NCBI GenBank assembly: GCA_023055505.1
Contig: JALIRH010000004.1
Location: 10,659,368-10,723,367 of the forward strand
Direction: 5' to 3'
Length of the DNA: 64,000 bases
Source: Callipepla californica brunnescens
Taxonomy: Eukaryota > Chordata > Aves > Galliformes > Odontophoridae
The position numbers were made by a program, and so were the translations under genes. Below, piece after piece: positions 1 to 14,000 of this stretch. The stretch's first letter is position 1, and every line of letters starts with the position of its first letter. Under the pieces are notes generated by a model. It did no database searches. It had not been told where the DNA came from and worked only from the letters and a program-made list of their open reading frames with translations.

Positions 1-1407
1 TATTTATGGTTATTTTTTACATATATATATATGACTACAGCTACCTAAGAGATGCTGCAGTGACGTGGTTAGGTCCTTCATTAAATTATTCCCTCATTTA
101 ACCCACTTATAAAGCCTTCAAAAGGCTAGACATCAGTACTTTTGGTTAGTATCTGAAAAAAATCAACCTTACAGCAACCTTAAGAGAAGCAAAGTTAAAT
201 AAAGACAGAGAAGGCACCCTTTCTACAGAAACAAAAGGTACTGCCAAACTTGGAGCACAACTGCAGCTTAATATAAGCAAGCACTGTATGATTTTGAAGA
301 AAAATAATTAATCTCTCTCCACTCCTAGCACCAGGCTTCTCAGAGGGGTTGACAGAGTGAGGCAGGACTTAAAAGTGGTCAAAGGGCTGAAAAGGAAGGA
401 TTCAGCCTGAGCATGCAAACTACAGCCACCCCTCTAACAAAGCCCAGCCAAGGAAGAACACCCCCAAAAGAAACCAGAAAAGTTTTAATTGCTATTAAAA
501 GCACACAAGCTTGCAGTTTTAAATGCACGAACTCGGAAGAGATAGTCTGAGACACACTCCTCTCATGTGGTTTCTGTAACGGCATCTTCATTATAGTACA
601 AAGGGAAGAAACTAATTCATTCAACATGCATGTGGACTTCAGTTACTCAATCAAAACATTTCTCTATGACTGTTTAAGTAGTTATATTGCGCTGTTTTGA
701 CTAGAAGATGCGCCACTGGTTTCTCACATGTGGATTTTATTGCAAAATTCTGTTGGGGCTCTGGAAAAAAGCTAATTCAAAGGACAGATGAGAACAGTGA
801 CTTGAAAAGAGGTCTACATGTGTCCCACCAACCTCCTCCTGCCCCACAAACCCTCTTAATACTTTTTTCCCCTATCTTAATGGGAAAGGAAATCTACTGT
901 GATTCAGTATTTCATGTCTTGGTGAGAAACAGTGCTATGAGAGTCAAGTCACAGCAATACATCAGCCAAACAAAAGAAGGAAAAAAGAAAAACCAACCCA
1001 ACCCTTCCTTCATTGAAAAACCACATTACTGGCCTTTCATTGCCTGCAGCAAAACACTGTAGAAACACTCGTGTGCACAATTCTAAGCTTTAGCACGCTG
1101 CAAAGAAAGATGAAAATGAGTCCCAAAAACCCCAGCAGTCCTGCCAGTGACTCCAGTGAGCACTGCTTTCCTGCACACCAGCAGCTGTTTCTATCTCCCA
1201 CCCACCAGAAGCATAAATGCACATTCCTGTACAAAGGGAGCCACAGCTCCAGGAGCATCCATGCCACCAAATGTTCCATGCACGCCCAGCAGCCTACAAG
1301 CACAGCCAACAGAGCTCAGCTAGAGAGGCCAAGTACCAGGACTGCAGAGCTCAAGCCCAAGGAGTGGGGGAGTCCTCATCCCTGGGGTAAGCATGTAAGA
1401 GATGAAT

Positions 1408-1508
1408 GGACACAGCACTCAGTGACATGGCTTAGTGATGGGATTTGGTACTAAGGTTGATGATTGGACTTGATGATCTTTTCCAGCCTAGAAGATTCTA
1501 TGATTCTA
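1408..1508 (+). mobile_element. CR1 LINE 3' end fragment
   Basis: The segment has ATGGCTTAGTGATGGGATTT, then TGATTGGACTTGATGATCTT and the terminal ATTCTATGATTCT repeat typical of CR1 3' ends. Confidence 0.85.
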
Positions 1509-2448
1509 AGAAGTTAATGCTCAGGAAACGTATCTCCTGAACATCAGATCACAAAGCTGCAAAGTCACAGAAATCATGCAACAGCTGAGCAGTTGAAAGT
1601 GACTTGCTGTAGTGGGCGGGCAATGAGATCAGTGCTCACAAGAAGACAGAGGAACAAGTCAGCCACATCTCAGGAGACAGCACAACTGCACCTCAGTTAC
1701 CATCTGCCCAGGCCGACTGAGCCCAAAGCCCTGCACTAATATTCAGTACTCAAAGCGGGGAAGGGACACACACCCCCACTCCCCAAGAAATCCCACCAAA
1801 TAATGCTCACTTGTCAGATGGGAGATATTTAGTTCTAATAAATATGAGTGGAGAAATGCCCCATTGCTGTTCACTGGGGATCAGAGAAGCAAACCTAAGT
1901 CTTGGCACAGCCAGAAGATCACATCCAAACAAACCATGGGAGATGTGCAGATGTACACACAGGGCCCAGCATCGGGGATCAAAGACAGAAAAAGGGATAA
2001 ATATCCCCAGCACCAAGCAATGTCAGGCCTGGTAAATCCATATACACACAGATACTAATAATAACTTGTTATTTCTGGAGAGAACCGGGGGGCAAAAGTA
2101 GTTGCTGAGCTGCAGGGACAGATTTAACACGTGATGCTATTTAGAAACCTGGAGAAGCAGAGTTCATTACTCAGTCGGAAACCTCAAGTTTCAAAAAAAG
2201 TCAATTCCATCTAGCTTATGCAGTCCTGCTTAGAGCTGCATTTAGCACGATCTTAAAGAAAACTCTCTAAACATGAAAAAACAAAACCCACAAGAACCAT
2301 GCTTTTAGAAACACAAATGCAAGAACTACAAAAACAAATTTTCTGTTTGGTGCTTCAAATACGAGGCATTCTGCAAGAGGAAATATTGCTCCCATGATTC
2401 TGCAGTTACTGTGAGAGCTACAGAAGCATTCAGGAGACCACTATGGTC

Positions 2449-2485
2449 AAAAGGAAAAAAAAAAAAGGAAAAAAAAAAGGAAAAA
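2449..2485. repeat. A/G-rich low-complexity tract
   Basis: About 37 bases of A runs separated by GG pairs. No function is suggested. Confidence 0.8.
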
Positions 2486-5400
2486 GCTCATAGCTCTAGA
2501 AGACAATGTGAACAATGCTGAGCTATTCAAGCAAAAATGAAAGCTGCTGTTGGGAGGGAAGGGGAAATGCCCACCACAATAGCTTTGGGGAGCACTGCCC
2601 AAAACCCTCAGGAAAGAAAGCAAAATGGAAACATGCTTTCTGAAATCTGGGATGACTGGTGCTTAGCAGCAACACAAAGGCACTGCAGCAGTTGCGTGCT
2701 AGGACTAAAGGCTGAAACAGAACATTGCTGTACTAGCGTGGTCTATTCCAGCTGCTTGGTGTTTGCCCATTTCCACCCGCATGTGGGTTTTGGAGCCTCC
2801 TGGTACACAACACGGGCTTGGTAGCTCTGGGCACTGCCTGCTCCCTGCAAAGCTCCCAGCCCTGTGTGGGACAAGCCACCCTGTCCCTCGAGGCTGTCTC
2901 TGCTTAGCACCGTGCTGGGGAGATAGAGAGCAGTGAATGGCTGATTGTCAGGACAGGGAGGAGAGTCCCAAAGTGATGCAGCAAACAGCATGGCACACAC
3001 ACGTGCAACGCCTCGAGTTCGGCTGGCAAACCCCTTCTCACAAGGCCACAGCTGCTTTTGCAACATCTGGGAGAGAAAAACAAAGAGGGGCAAGCTGGTA
3101 CTGCCTCAGCACGCTGCTGCTTGTGCAAGGGCAGGGCGTAGGGCTTCCAGCATCCCGTTACTCAACACTGCCAGCCTGCCAGGAGCTCGCTGTTGCAGTC
3201 ATCTCCTGTTTTGACCTATCTGCATGAGGCTGTATTTACAGCTTCCCCGCCCTCAGGTGTCTCCTTCTAGGTGACGAGATGAGAAGCCAAGCACGTATGA
3301 TAAATACTGAGCTGAGGAAAAGAGTGGACTAACTACTTATCCTCCCATTACTTACAGAATTTTTATCTGCTGGTTTGTCTGCTTCCTCCACAGATACCTC
3401 ATTAAAAAATTCCCAGTGCAGGAGAGAGAGAGCAGGGGCTTCCCTTAAATCACAATGAGGACCAGTCATGGTCGTGACTTACTCCTGGCTCTCCTCCACA
3501 ACTAAAAAGCCAGGAAAATACAAGAGCAAAGCTCCTTCACAAACAGAAAACAAGTTCCTGGGGACTGTGCCATCCATAGCATCTCAGATCCCAGTGAGCA
3601 ATCCAAGCAGGCGACTTGGGTTTCATAAATCACCAGCACAAGTCCAAGTCTTCCAGCAACATTACCACTCCCCTCCTTCTGCCTTCAGCTGCAATAAGAG
3701 TCTTTCTATACCACAGAGACCTCAAAATAATTCCTACTCCTTAACAATTCAGCAATTCCTCTGAGAGCTGTTTAGGATTAAAAAAAAAACCAACAAAAAT
3801 CCTTATCAGATGAGAGCAGCAAAACTCTGAAGCCGAGCACTGGCATTTGTCTAGAACAAGAGGAACCACTCAGACGTTATCAAGCAAGGAGCAAAACACA
3901 GCCAGAATGAGCCTTCATCTTAAATGAGAGCTGTAGCTTTTATCTGAGGAAAACAAACAACTTTACTACAGGGAGACTCAGCCAAAGAGGGAAAAGGCAA
4001 CACAAGTACTTATGAACTGATAAAATATTCGATGCCTGTTGCATTTCTAGCTTAGATAGAAAAACAAACAAACATACCAGAATATGCTTAGTGTGGAGCT
4101 TCTCTCTAATTCTAGGACATGGGTTTTGGCAGTAAGCCTGGTTTGCACCTGAGGGTAATGCGAAAAGGAACATAAAAACCCAACCTGAATGACAACTGAA
4201 GAGCAGCCATCTGCGTGGGTGTTTCTCTTTCCAAACCGAACTTGGAATGAAGAGGGTTTTCCAAAGAGCCAGCCAAGGAAAGAGAAACTTAATAAAGAGA
4301 CTCAGTGGGATCTGAGTGGAGAGCATGCTTCATGCAAATACCAGGGCGAAGGCTTCATTCTCCCTGCCTGCCACCAGCAGCCCTCCCAGTCACTCCTTTT
4401 CTTCCAGCAAAAGCTGCTGGAAAGAGTGCTCTGTTTGGAAAGCAGATGTGCAAGTGCCTGCTGTGCTTTTCACTCCGGGTCACCGAAACGCTGCCCACAC
4501 AACAGTCACCTTGCTGTAAATACAAACGGGCTGCCCTCCTCACAGCTCAGGTCCTACCACGGGTAACCAACATGGAGCATGTAATTCTATAGCAGAGCAG
4601 AAAAAACAGAGTCACCCCATGGGACAAGTAGCAATTTAGACAGCCACCAAACAACCGCCTTCAGCGAGGGCTACAAGAGATCTTTTGCATGTGAAAGCAA
4701 ATTCAAACACACTTAAATTTGTGCTGTCATGGTTACGGAGGGCTGGCTAACCACAAACTGCTACATACCCACGGAACAGACCTGCCTGCCACTACCGCTC
4801 GAAACAAAGTTCATGAAAGCTGTGATCTGAAAGTCAGCTATGTCCTTCACTGCACAGTACAACAGCCTTCCCACTGCTCCAAGCACACATGCACACCTCC
4901 GCCTCCAAGTCTACCCACGTGTATGGCTGCTCCTTGCCTGCCTGACTATACATTACTGTACAAATGAAGCTTTTGGCCTGCTCAAAACCCATTAAATTTC
5001 GTCATTTCATTAATTACAAAAAAATATGAGGAATTCAGGCTACAGCAAACTGAGTCTTCACCATCCTGCACTACTTACAGCTCCATGCTCCCAGCAGGAT
5101 CAGGAAACTGCCAAAAAGTTGACTGGGAAAGGGCCATTTAATGCAGCAGAGACAAGATGCGGTCAGACAGGTTACACCACAGATTGAGAAGGTAGAGGAT
5201 TTTTTTTTTCTCTTCCCAATCAGGTGGGCTCTGACACATCTGTCAACAGCACAACTAGGCTGCTCAGTCTCTAGCCAGCTTTCTTCAGCAGCTCCACCAC
5301 TGTCTCTGGAGACGGGGTATTACTTTAGATGGAATCATTTCAGATGTATCCCCAGCTCAACCTGGTACAGCCGTCTTCACGTGATCTTATCCAGCAGATT

Positions 5401-7959
5401 ACAATATATGCCCACACAGTTCAAGCACAGAGCAACAGCATCAGCAAAAATGCACTGATAGGAGAAATATTTTCCTGAGCAGGAGGTGGATATCTCCTCC
5501 AAGCACTCAGCTACTCGAATCAAACTTTCTGAGCTTTCTCCCAAGGCTCAAAAGAAGAGCTGACCCAGGGATGCCCTGAGATTCCCATTCATTTCGTATC
5601 AAGCCGCCGGTAAAAGGAAATTGAGCTGAATTTTCACATGCTTAAGGCTATTTAAAGTAGAGAGTTACCTTCCTAATGTGTAAGGTTTTTCCAGTCTTCT
5701 GAGGGCAGGAGACAGAAAGGAAAAGAAATGCCTTTCAGTGAGAAAGCACCAATAAGACAGGAGTTTCCCCTAAATAATTAGCAGCACAAGAGGGAAAAAC
5801 ATCAACTTTCCCGAAGGGAAGGCTTCAAATTTATTAAATCTATATATTCAAAGGTCTTTGAAGCTCACAGAATTCATCGCTGTATTATATCATTGTTAAT
5901 TGCAGAAGTCTTTTTCAGACCTTGAGAAACGCATGGAGAAAACACTCTCCAGGACAATTTCTTTCCCTCATTCGGCTTTTTGGAACAAAATGGAACAGGA
6001 AACCATGGGCACAGCCACTATGTCCACAAGAGGCTGTTTCCAGACATCAGAGGCACAGGGCTGAACACCACAGCATTACAAGGACCCAAATGGACACACA
6101 CACGTCCCTCCTCATCAGGCAACACATTCTGCATCCCATGCCAACAGGGAGCTTGAAAATATGTTTGCAGCAAGCAAGTATGCAGGGAACCAGAGATAAC
6201 TGAGTAACTAAGACAATCTGAGTTTGCCAACTGATACAGATGGCTTTTACCGGGAAGGTAATAACGCAGCTCAGGAAAACATAAGCCCTCCAAGGGAGAA
6301 GAGGGTCATTTTGGCACTGAATTTTTCCAAATGTTCTCAGAAAACTCAGCAGGAAATGGAAGAATGGAAATGTTCTCCCCCTGCTTAAATTCTTTATCAG
6401 GTTAGATTAGATTAATGCCCCCAAGAAGGATTACTGCTCTAGGCAGTTAACGGGTGCTCCTACTTCAGTTCCCACAGTGCTTTTCTCCCAGTGACTGAAA
6501 CAGCACTAAGTAGTTTCATCCCTAAATCCCCCCATGGAGACACAGCTCTGTTACCTGCAGGCCACACTGGCCAGCAGAGCACAGAAACAGGAAAATATAT
6601 CCACTCGGACCAAACACAGAATACAAATAGCATTCCAGTGCAATTTCCCTTCTTTCTTCTGTTTTCTAAATATGCAGAAGCAAACTGAAACTCCCTGTTT
6701 TCTTAATGGAACCTTAACAATCCTGCTGTGCAATTGTCTGCAAGAGGCTATGGAAAACAAAAAAGGGCAAAACAAACCTGCAGGGCAACTACTTCAGTAG
6801 AAGCAGCCAAAAACAAATCATTTGTAGGCACACACGTGAAGGCAAGACTTATTTGTCAGAGCAGCAAGTATTAAAGGCTTTGAACACAGCTATCCATCTC
6901 CTGTCTCACCTACGGCAGACCCATGTTTGCAGTACTACAGCTGTAACTGCAATGACAAAGCCTCTGCAAAAAAAAGCAGTGCAAACATCAGGGAAAATAG
7001 AAGAGCAAAAGGTAACTGCATCCCTGAAGGGCAGTTCTTCATGCAACAAGCCTGAAATGGTTACAGGCAGTTGGTGAAAGCAACGAGGCACATTAAGAAA
7101 TTTGTCCAGGAGCAGCAGCTGGGCAGGAAAGGAAGAGACAGCTGCAGCACTACCCCAGGAAACTCCCAACAGGACTCTATTCACTCCAGTGCCTGACAGG
7201 GCTATTGAAACACAACAGTGATGAAACCAAACCAAATTAAGGTGAAGCTCAACTCTCAGTGAACCTGCAGTGGCCCCCACCCCAGGCTCATCCTGCTTTG
7301 GCTCTGGTGACTGATGCTGTTTATCCAGCACCTTCTTCTGAGCTGAACGAAGACACATTCCTGTGGGCAGACATACCACATCTAACATGTTCCAGGATAG
7401 CAAAGTCCATTCATTCACTGTCACTTCACTTTTGTGGCAGACAATACACGGAAAGCCAACAACTATGCACATACCCAAACCCCAGCCACCAAACTTGCCT
7501 GGCATGGGAGCGTGTTGGCTCCTATATCTATCCACTGGCCTGCCCAGCAACTGAACTGTACGTCTCAGCAATGCAACACTGTTCTCAAGTGAGATTAACC
7601 ATCCTTATGCTCTCAAAACTGCATCTCAAGCTATTTTTTCAAATCAGCATTCAGTTTTATCACTCACTAATACAACATTTCCTCTGCCCTCCCCACCCTT
7701 CCCCCATTCCTTGTATTCAGTGAAACTGCTTCTTCTGCAAATCACACTGCAAACGCTGAACCTTTGCTGATTAGATGGGGAAAACTTTGACTGAAAACAA
7801 ATCAAATGTCAGAAAATAGATCCCTGTGCAGTAAGATAAAGTCCTGGATAATGCATGCAACAGCCCTGACAAAAGAACAGTCAGTCTCCAGATTTGCATG
7901 AGAATCTCATCAAGTTCAGTAGACAGCATCTGCAATTATAATAACCTGCCCCATCTTGC

Positions 7960-8008
7960 AAAAAAAGAAAAAGAAAAAAATAAAACAAAACAAAACAAAA
8001 CAAAACAA
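7960..8008. repeat. A-rich tract ending in (AAAAC)n
   Basis: An A/G tract followed by five to six AAAAC units. The form resembles a simple repeat grown from a poly-A tail, but no retroelement is seen beside it. Confidence 0.8.
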
Positions 8009-11000
8009 CAGGAAGTAAAAAAAGGGAGGCACAGAGGTAGGGTTGAATACACTTGGGTAAATCAAGTTTCCATCTGTTTTGTCCAGCATTTTGTCTCCTT
8101 TTGAATCCTGGGCTCTACTTTCTTTGTCATCTCAAAGTTAGGTTTGTTTATTGTTACTTCCTAGTTTAAGCATCACTTTTACACCTTTGGAGGGTTCTTC
8201 TGTCCTGTCCCATGCACTACTGCTGCCTGGCCCAACAAGAAGCCAGGCTACCTTGTGTGCATCCATCGACCGTCAGAAAAGGATGCAAGGATGAGAAGTG
8301 TCCCAGCCAACACATGCCTGTGCTCCCTGAGAACCAAGCTGCTTGAGGACAAGGATGGCAAACTGTTCCCTATGTGGCCACTACAGGAGGCAAAATCCCA
8401 TTACAGAAAATCCATTTTTATATTTCCAGTGTGGAAGAAAATGACTTTTGCTTTTTGTCACCAGCGGTCTGGGGGATGGTCTCAGCACCGCTTCCTATAG
8501 GTGCACCTCAGGCAGCCTGCTAGCTAACAAAGGCCATGCTTACCTTTGTTGTTGCCATTTCCTTATGTTCCTGCCTTTACATAGAGATCCTCTGAACTCT
8601 AACATAACCTTAAGAAATTGAAAGTACACCTAGAAGGCCAGCACAGGAAGTGCAAGCACTGCTGATAACTGCCTCTGTCATTGGCTCAGAAGCCTAGAGC
8701 ATGTCTTCTTGCAGGGCACAAGTAGTCCCAGTAAATACCAGGAATGAGGTGGAAGCAGCTCCGCCCTAATTCCTACTCCTCCAGTCCTTTGCCTGCACCA
8801 CCCAGGCAATCCTGGATGAACCAGGTTTTCAAGAAAGATCGGCTCCCATAATTAATCCACTTATTTTTTACGGGAGCAAGAAAGCTTCACACAACAGAAT
8901 TAAGGATTATATCCTCTTACAGTCAGTTTACCACTACTCAGACCACCTTGAGTGACCACAAACAGCAAAGCACTCTATCGGGGTCTCCACAGCCATGCAC
9001 ATCACTGGCTGGCTGAGACCCAATTACAGTTACTGAAAAGCAGCCCACAACACAGCCCTCGTGGCAACGCACTAACTGAAATCAGGTGCAAACAGATCTG
9101 CTGCTCACATACACGGGGTGATCACTGATAATACCTCAGCAATTAAAACCAACTCATGCATCCCACACTGCCAGACAGTTTCATAGACTGCACATGATTT
9201 TTTTCAATTGAAGCAATATACACATAATAGCTCGAGAACGTGCACTGGGTAGCACTGGGCACAATTCCACTGCTTCCAACAGTAATCAGTGGCCAAGCAG
9301 ATTAATAATTAATTATCCAGGAAGGAATAAGCTACTACAGGCTGTGCAGGCTGTAAGTACAGACACAATAAGAGAACAGGAGCAGATTTGCTCATGTTGG
9401 GATATCTGGATGAGGCTGGATTCGGGGGAAATGCATAAAAGCATGAAAGGTTTAAAAAAAGTTAACAAAAGTCAATACAGGCAGTCCTGCACAGAGTCAG
9501 ATCCCACTGCTGGAAGAGTGCACATCCTCAGTACAGCTTCATGCTTCTGGTGCCACATGCCATCCTTGCAGTGTTTCACCCGCATACACGTTCAGGAAGA
9601 GTGGGGAGCACGGCAGACATACCTGCTCACAGCGTTGACTTCTCCAAAGACACCGACAAGCCAGAGCACGATCCTCATTGGCACGTGGGAACCAGCAAAT
9701 CCTGTGAATGTCAGACAGAGAGTTAATTAGTGACAGTAACAAGACACGACTGGTGAAAGGATGCCAAGTCAAGCTCAGGAGAAAGTGACGGTTGCTAGAT
9801 CTCTACACTGAATATATTCCAGCCTAGTTCTTGCCCACAGCTGAGGCACCTGACAGAAGGTTCTTAAAGGACTTGACCAAAATTGTAGAAGGAAGACGAG
9901 GTAAAAGGTAAGACTATCTGTCCCAAAGCAAGACTGTCTGCCGAGCAAAGCTTCCTCAGCAGTCAGTGCACTGACGTTAAGGTAGGGGAGCCAACAAGAC
10001 CGATACATTGAATAAGTGGTCCCTGCTAAACTCTCCTAGTCTTTTCTGAGATCCCCTTGAAGATCTGCAGTACTTCACTTCTGCAGCTCCTTCAGTTTCT
10101 TAAAGCAGATGAATTCCATCTGATGTCAGACACACACTCCTTCTGCTTTACTCCTATTTATTCAGCAAAATGGTTTGATATATCCTACCAATTGTCTGAC
10201 ACAGCCTTTGTACCTGAGTCACGCCACAAGACATCTCGCAGCACTGAGTGAAAGCAGTGACAGAAGTTGGCTCTGCTGGCTGTGGAAACACCCAGCTGTA
10301 CGTATTCAAAGTCCCTGCTGCACGCCAAAGAAGAGACTGCAGAAAAATAGATGCTTTACAGGAAATGTTTCTAAGCAGCCACAAAGAGACATTTGTCTGG
10401 CCATACAACTGCAGCAGAGGTCACCATGTAGAGTAACAGGGAAACATGTCATACAGTTGTACTTTTTCCTGTTCTGAGGTAATCGTCTGCGGAACTGCAG
10501 CGAGCACTGTGACTGAACAACCATCCTGAAGCACTTTCTACCTGAAAGCAGATCAGAAGGTGGGGGAAGTAAGGAAGCAGCAAGGCACAGCAAAACCACG
10601 TAGGGAAAGCGAGGGTGGGACGACGACTGTGAGCAGCTCTTCAGTCAGAGAAGAGCACCAAACCAGCAAGGGGGATGCACCGGGGCTCTAACAACCGGAT
10701 CAGCTCAAGGACGTCTCACTTATTTCCTGCCAACTGGAGGACCTCGTTATGAACTGTGAGAAAACTTACTCATGCAGTGCATCAGTTTACCTTGGACTGA
10801 GAAAAAGAGACTGACTTGTTTTCCCTAGTCCCTGTGAGTGACTCACGGATATCAACCACAATAATATTTTTTTAAATAGAGAAAAATCATAATCTATTCA
10901 AACCTCCATTCTCTCCTTCCCCATTACAGAAGGGCTGAAGGCGTTTCTGAGGAGGAAAACAATGCAGAAGACCACAAGACACAGACGTTGGACGCAAGCC

Positions 11001-14000
11001 TCGAGCACAAATTTTCCATCACTGTTTATAATGCTCTCGCTGTCGCTTTACATTATCCCTCTAATAAGAACATAAGTTATTTATTCACGTATATACCTCC
11101 AGGAGGGTCTTTGTTGTATTTCTTTTGAAGTCATTAAGTGAACACCGTTCTGCAGTGGAACATAAAATCTCTACAAAGACAGCAATAATACAACACAAAC
11201 CCAATCTGGCCAATAATCTTCAGTTACAGCTTATTTATACAATACAGAAATGCAATTTCCCCCGGCAAGGAAATTCCTGCCTTGGCTTCACATGGCTTAC
11301 ATCTGAAAGGAGCTCCATTAGCTTTGTAGGGCTTTATCTGTGTCGGCATCAATCTGCTCCTGCACCAGAGCTCAGCCTGCTGCTAAGGAAAGCATCCAGC
11401 ACTCCCGTGGAGGCAATTATTTCTCCTTCCCTCTTTCTCCATCCTCTCCTCTATCAACTTTCTGGATGCAATTGCTACTATTGGATAACGTTACAGAAAC
11501 ATTGCTGGCAAAGTTCAAACTCATCTCCTACCGGTACTGTCGAGTAAGGCAAACAGAGATGGCTGTAGCTTCACTAAGTGCTGCTGACTGCTGGATTTAA
11601 TAAAAGCCACATGCAGGTGGCTTGGCCTGCCATCCTGAAGCAAGCCCAACTCTCAAACAAAGCATTTAGTCCCATGGCAGCCAGAAACACCAGTAACACT
11701 GCTCAGTGCCAAGGACTCAAACGTGTGCTCCGACCATCCTGCAAGGCAACCAAATTACAAAGCACAGGGGTAGAGGTCCAAGCTGAGTGATCTAAGGATA
11801 AGGAATGATGGGTGCAAGCAAAGCAATGAGGCAAGGAAACAGCATGGCTCTGCACAGTGGGAAGGCAACAGCTGCTCTCTGCCGCTTGGTGGGCCTTGGC
11901 CATCTTGGTAGACCTTTTCCAACCTAGATGAAGGCAGCTCAGGCCATGAGAGCAGGCAGAGGGCAGTGAGAGGATCCAGTGGCTCCAACTGGTCTGCCAA
12001 TCCCCAGGACTGACCACACAGCTTTGCTAACGTCCCTGTAAAAAGCACACACTATTAAAGTGGCCTCACTTTTAAGACTAAATAAGGGTATGGGGTGATT
12101 CTTGTCAGCACTGAGAAATCATAAAGTTTTGTTTAAGAGGCTCATGGTCAATTTCTTCCCCTCTCCTATGGCCTGCTGGTGATGATCTTGCAACACCAGC
12201 ATCTTTAAGCTCTGGCCTCATTACAGACTACAGCAAGGCTTAGTTTCGGTGTGGCTTTTAAGAGAAATGATGTGCAATCCCCTCCGATACAAGCACGTAT
12301 GACTAAATCCTAGGGTATGGAAGCACATCAAGAGAGCTATCAAAAAGACTCCACAGCCTTCGGAACTTGAAAAGTCATCATCAAGGCAGCAGTGTACTAG
12401 CAACAAGCACCTAACATGACAGCTCTTCAGCCTGAGACGGGACAGATAAATGTTTATAACAAGGCAGGCATGAAAATAAACCTACCCCGAGGCCTATGGC
12501 CAGAGGAGAACAGGATGGCAGAACACGTCTGCAGTGTATTTAAGCAGAGAAATACTCTGCTTGATACATTTGGAAGAAATGTTTTATTTAAGAGCTGAGC
12601 TCAAAGTCTTTCTGGGGGGAGAACTCCCCTGGGTTAATTGGGAAACTGAACGTTTTCAGCTGTTAACTCTGCACGTACACAAAGCTGCCTGTCAGCAGTG
12701 TACCTCAAAGGGCTCTACCAACTTCAAAGCCTCTCAGAAATGTTAACACACATTGCAGACCTTACTCCTCCCTTGCAAGGAGGGAAGATGAGGTGGAAGC
12801 AGCATGAACAAGTCTACAGTGAAATCAGCATCCAGCTTCCCTGTGGATATGGCCGCACTCTGTATGCGGTGCTCACTCCCACTGATGCTATCCCATCCCA
12901 CAGGACCTCCAGCTCTTCCAGAACAGCCTTTTCCATCTTCCAAAACCTCATGGAATTCACCAAGGTCCCATAAAACCTACTTTTTTCCCCCCACCACTCC
13001 CATGAAACTGAAAAAGCAGACCTTCCCTCATACACAGCAACTGCTCACAGCAGAGACAGGAGGGCCCAGTACTCACGTTTTCCCTCACTCCTCTGGGGTG
13101 CAAATAACCTATCATTTCACCGATCCAAAAGAGACAGCCCTGCCTTTTCCCTCCTTGTCCCAGTCACCGATTCCACACCTGTGGCAGCAACTGTGGTTCA
13201 TTTGATCCAACCAGGAATCATCCCAGAAAGAACAGAGAAAGGAAACCAATTTCCAGCAGGAGCAGAGCTGATGGGAAGCACGGCCTGTGAAAGATGGCAC
13301 AGTGGTACAGCTGGAAACATAGGTGAGGCTTTCAAGCAACGGCACAGCTCTGGGAAGAAGTAACCCCTCTTGATGTGCATCTCTGCACAGGGTCGATGGA
13401 GGCTCAGAGATCAAGGGACTGTAAAACTCCAAAAACAGCAACAACAAAACTGGAAGAAGTAAAAACCATGAAGCCATGCTGCATGGAGGGAGCTTATACA
13501 TCTGCAGGCTCAGAAATGACAGTACTCCCAAAAGCACCAGCTATCTATAACTATCCATACCAGCAACAGCTCTACCTAGCTCTGCTGCCCCTGGCTCTCA
13601 GAGACAAGGCACCCAGCATGGGCAGAAAAGCACGGTTAAAACCCGTACACTCAGATCTCACCCTTCACAGAAATACCCAATACTGCTTTTCCACTTTGTA
13701 TGTTTCGGGGTTTTCTTCCCCAGAAACAACACAAGGCTTTGAGTTTCCATGGCATTCAAATCAGTTAACCAGCCAAGCATCTCCAACCGCTCTGTTCTCA
13801 GTTCTCCTGATAACTGTTACCATGTAGAGCACATGTACTCCTCCCCAGAAATATCCCAAAGCATCTTTAAGAAAGCCATCAATTTTATTGCGAAGCTCGA
13901 GCTGTCACCTCAGCAGAAATTCATCTTACATCACTTACTGGAAAACAAAACAAACCAACCAGACGAACCTGACTGATTAATTCAGGGCAGTTTTAACACA

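Noticed and set aside
6906..7571. 221-codon minus-strand open frame
   Set aside because: Long, but it has no domain, signal or family resemblance and lies in AT-moderate DNA; treated as chance in a probable intron.
11890..11940. Possible CR1 fragment (CTTTTCCAACCTAGATGA)
   Set aside because: Only about 20 bases match; too short to call.
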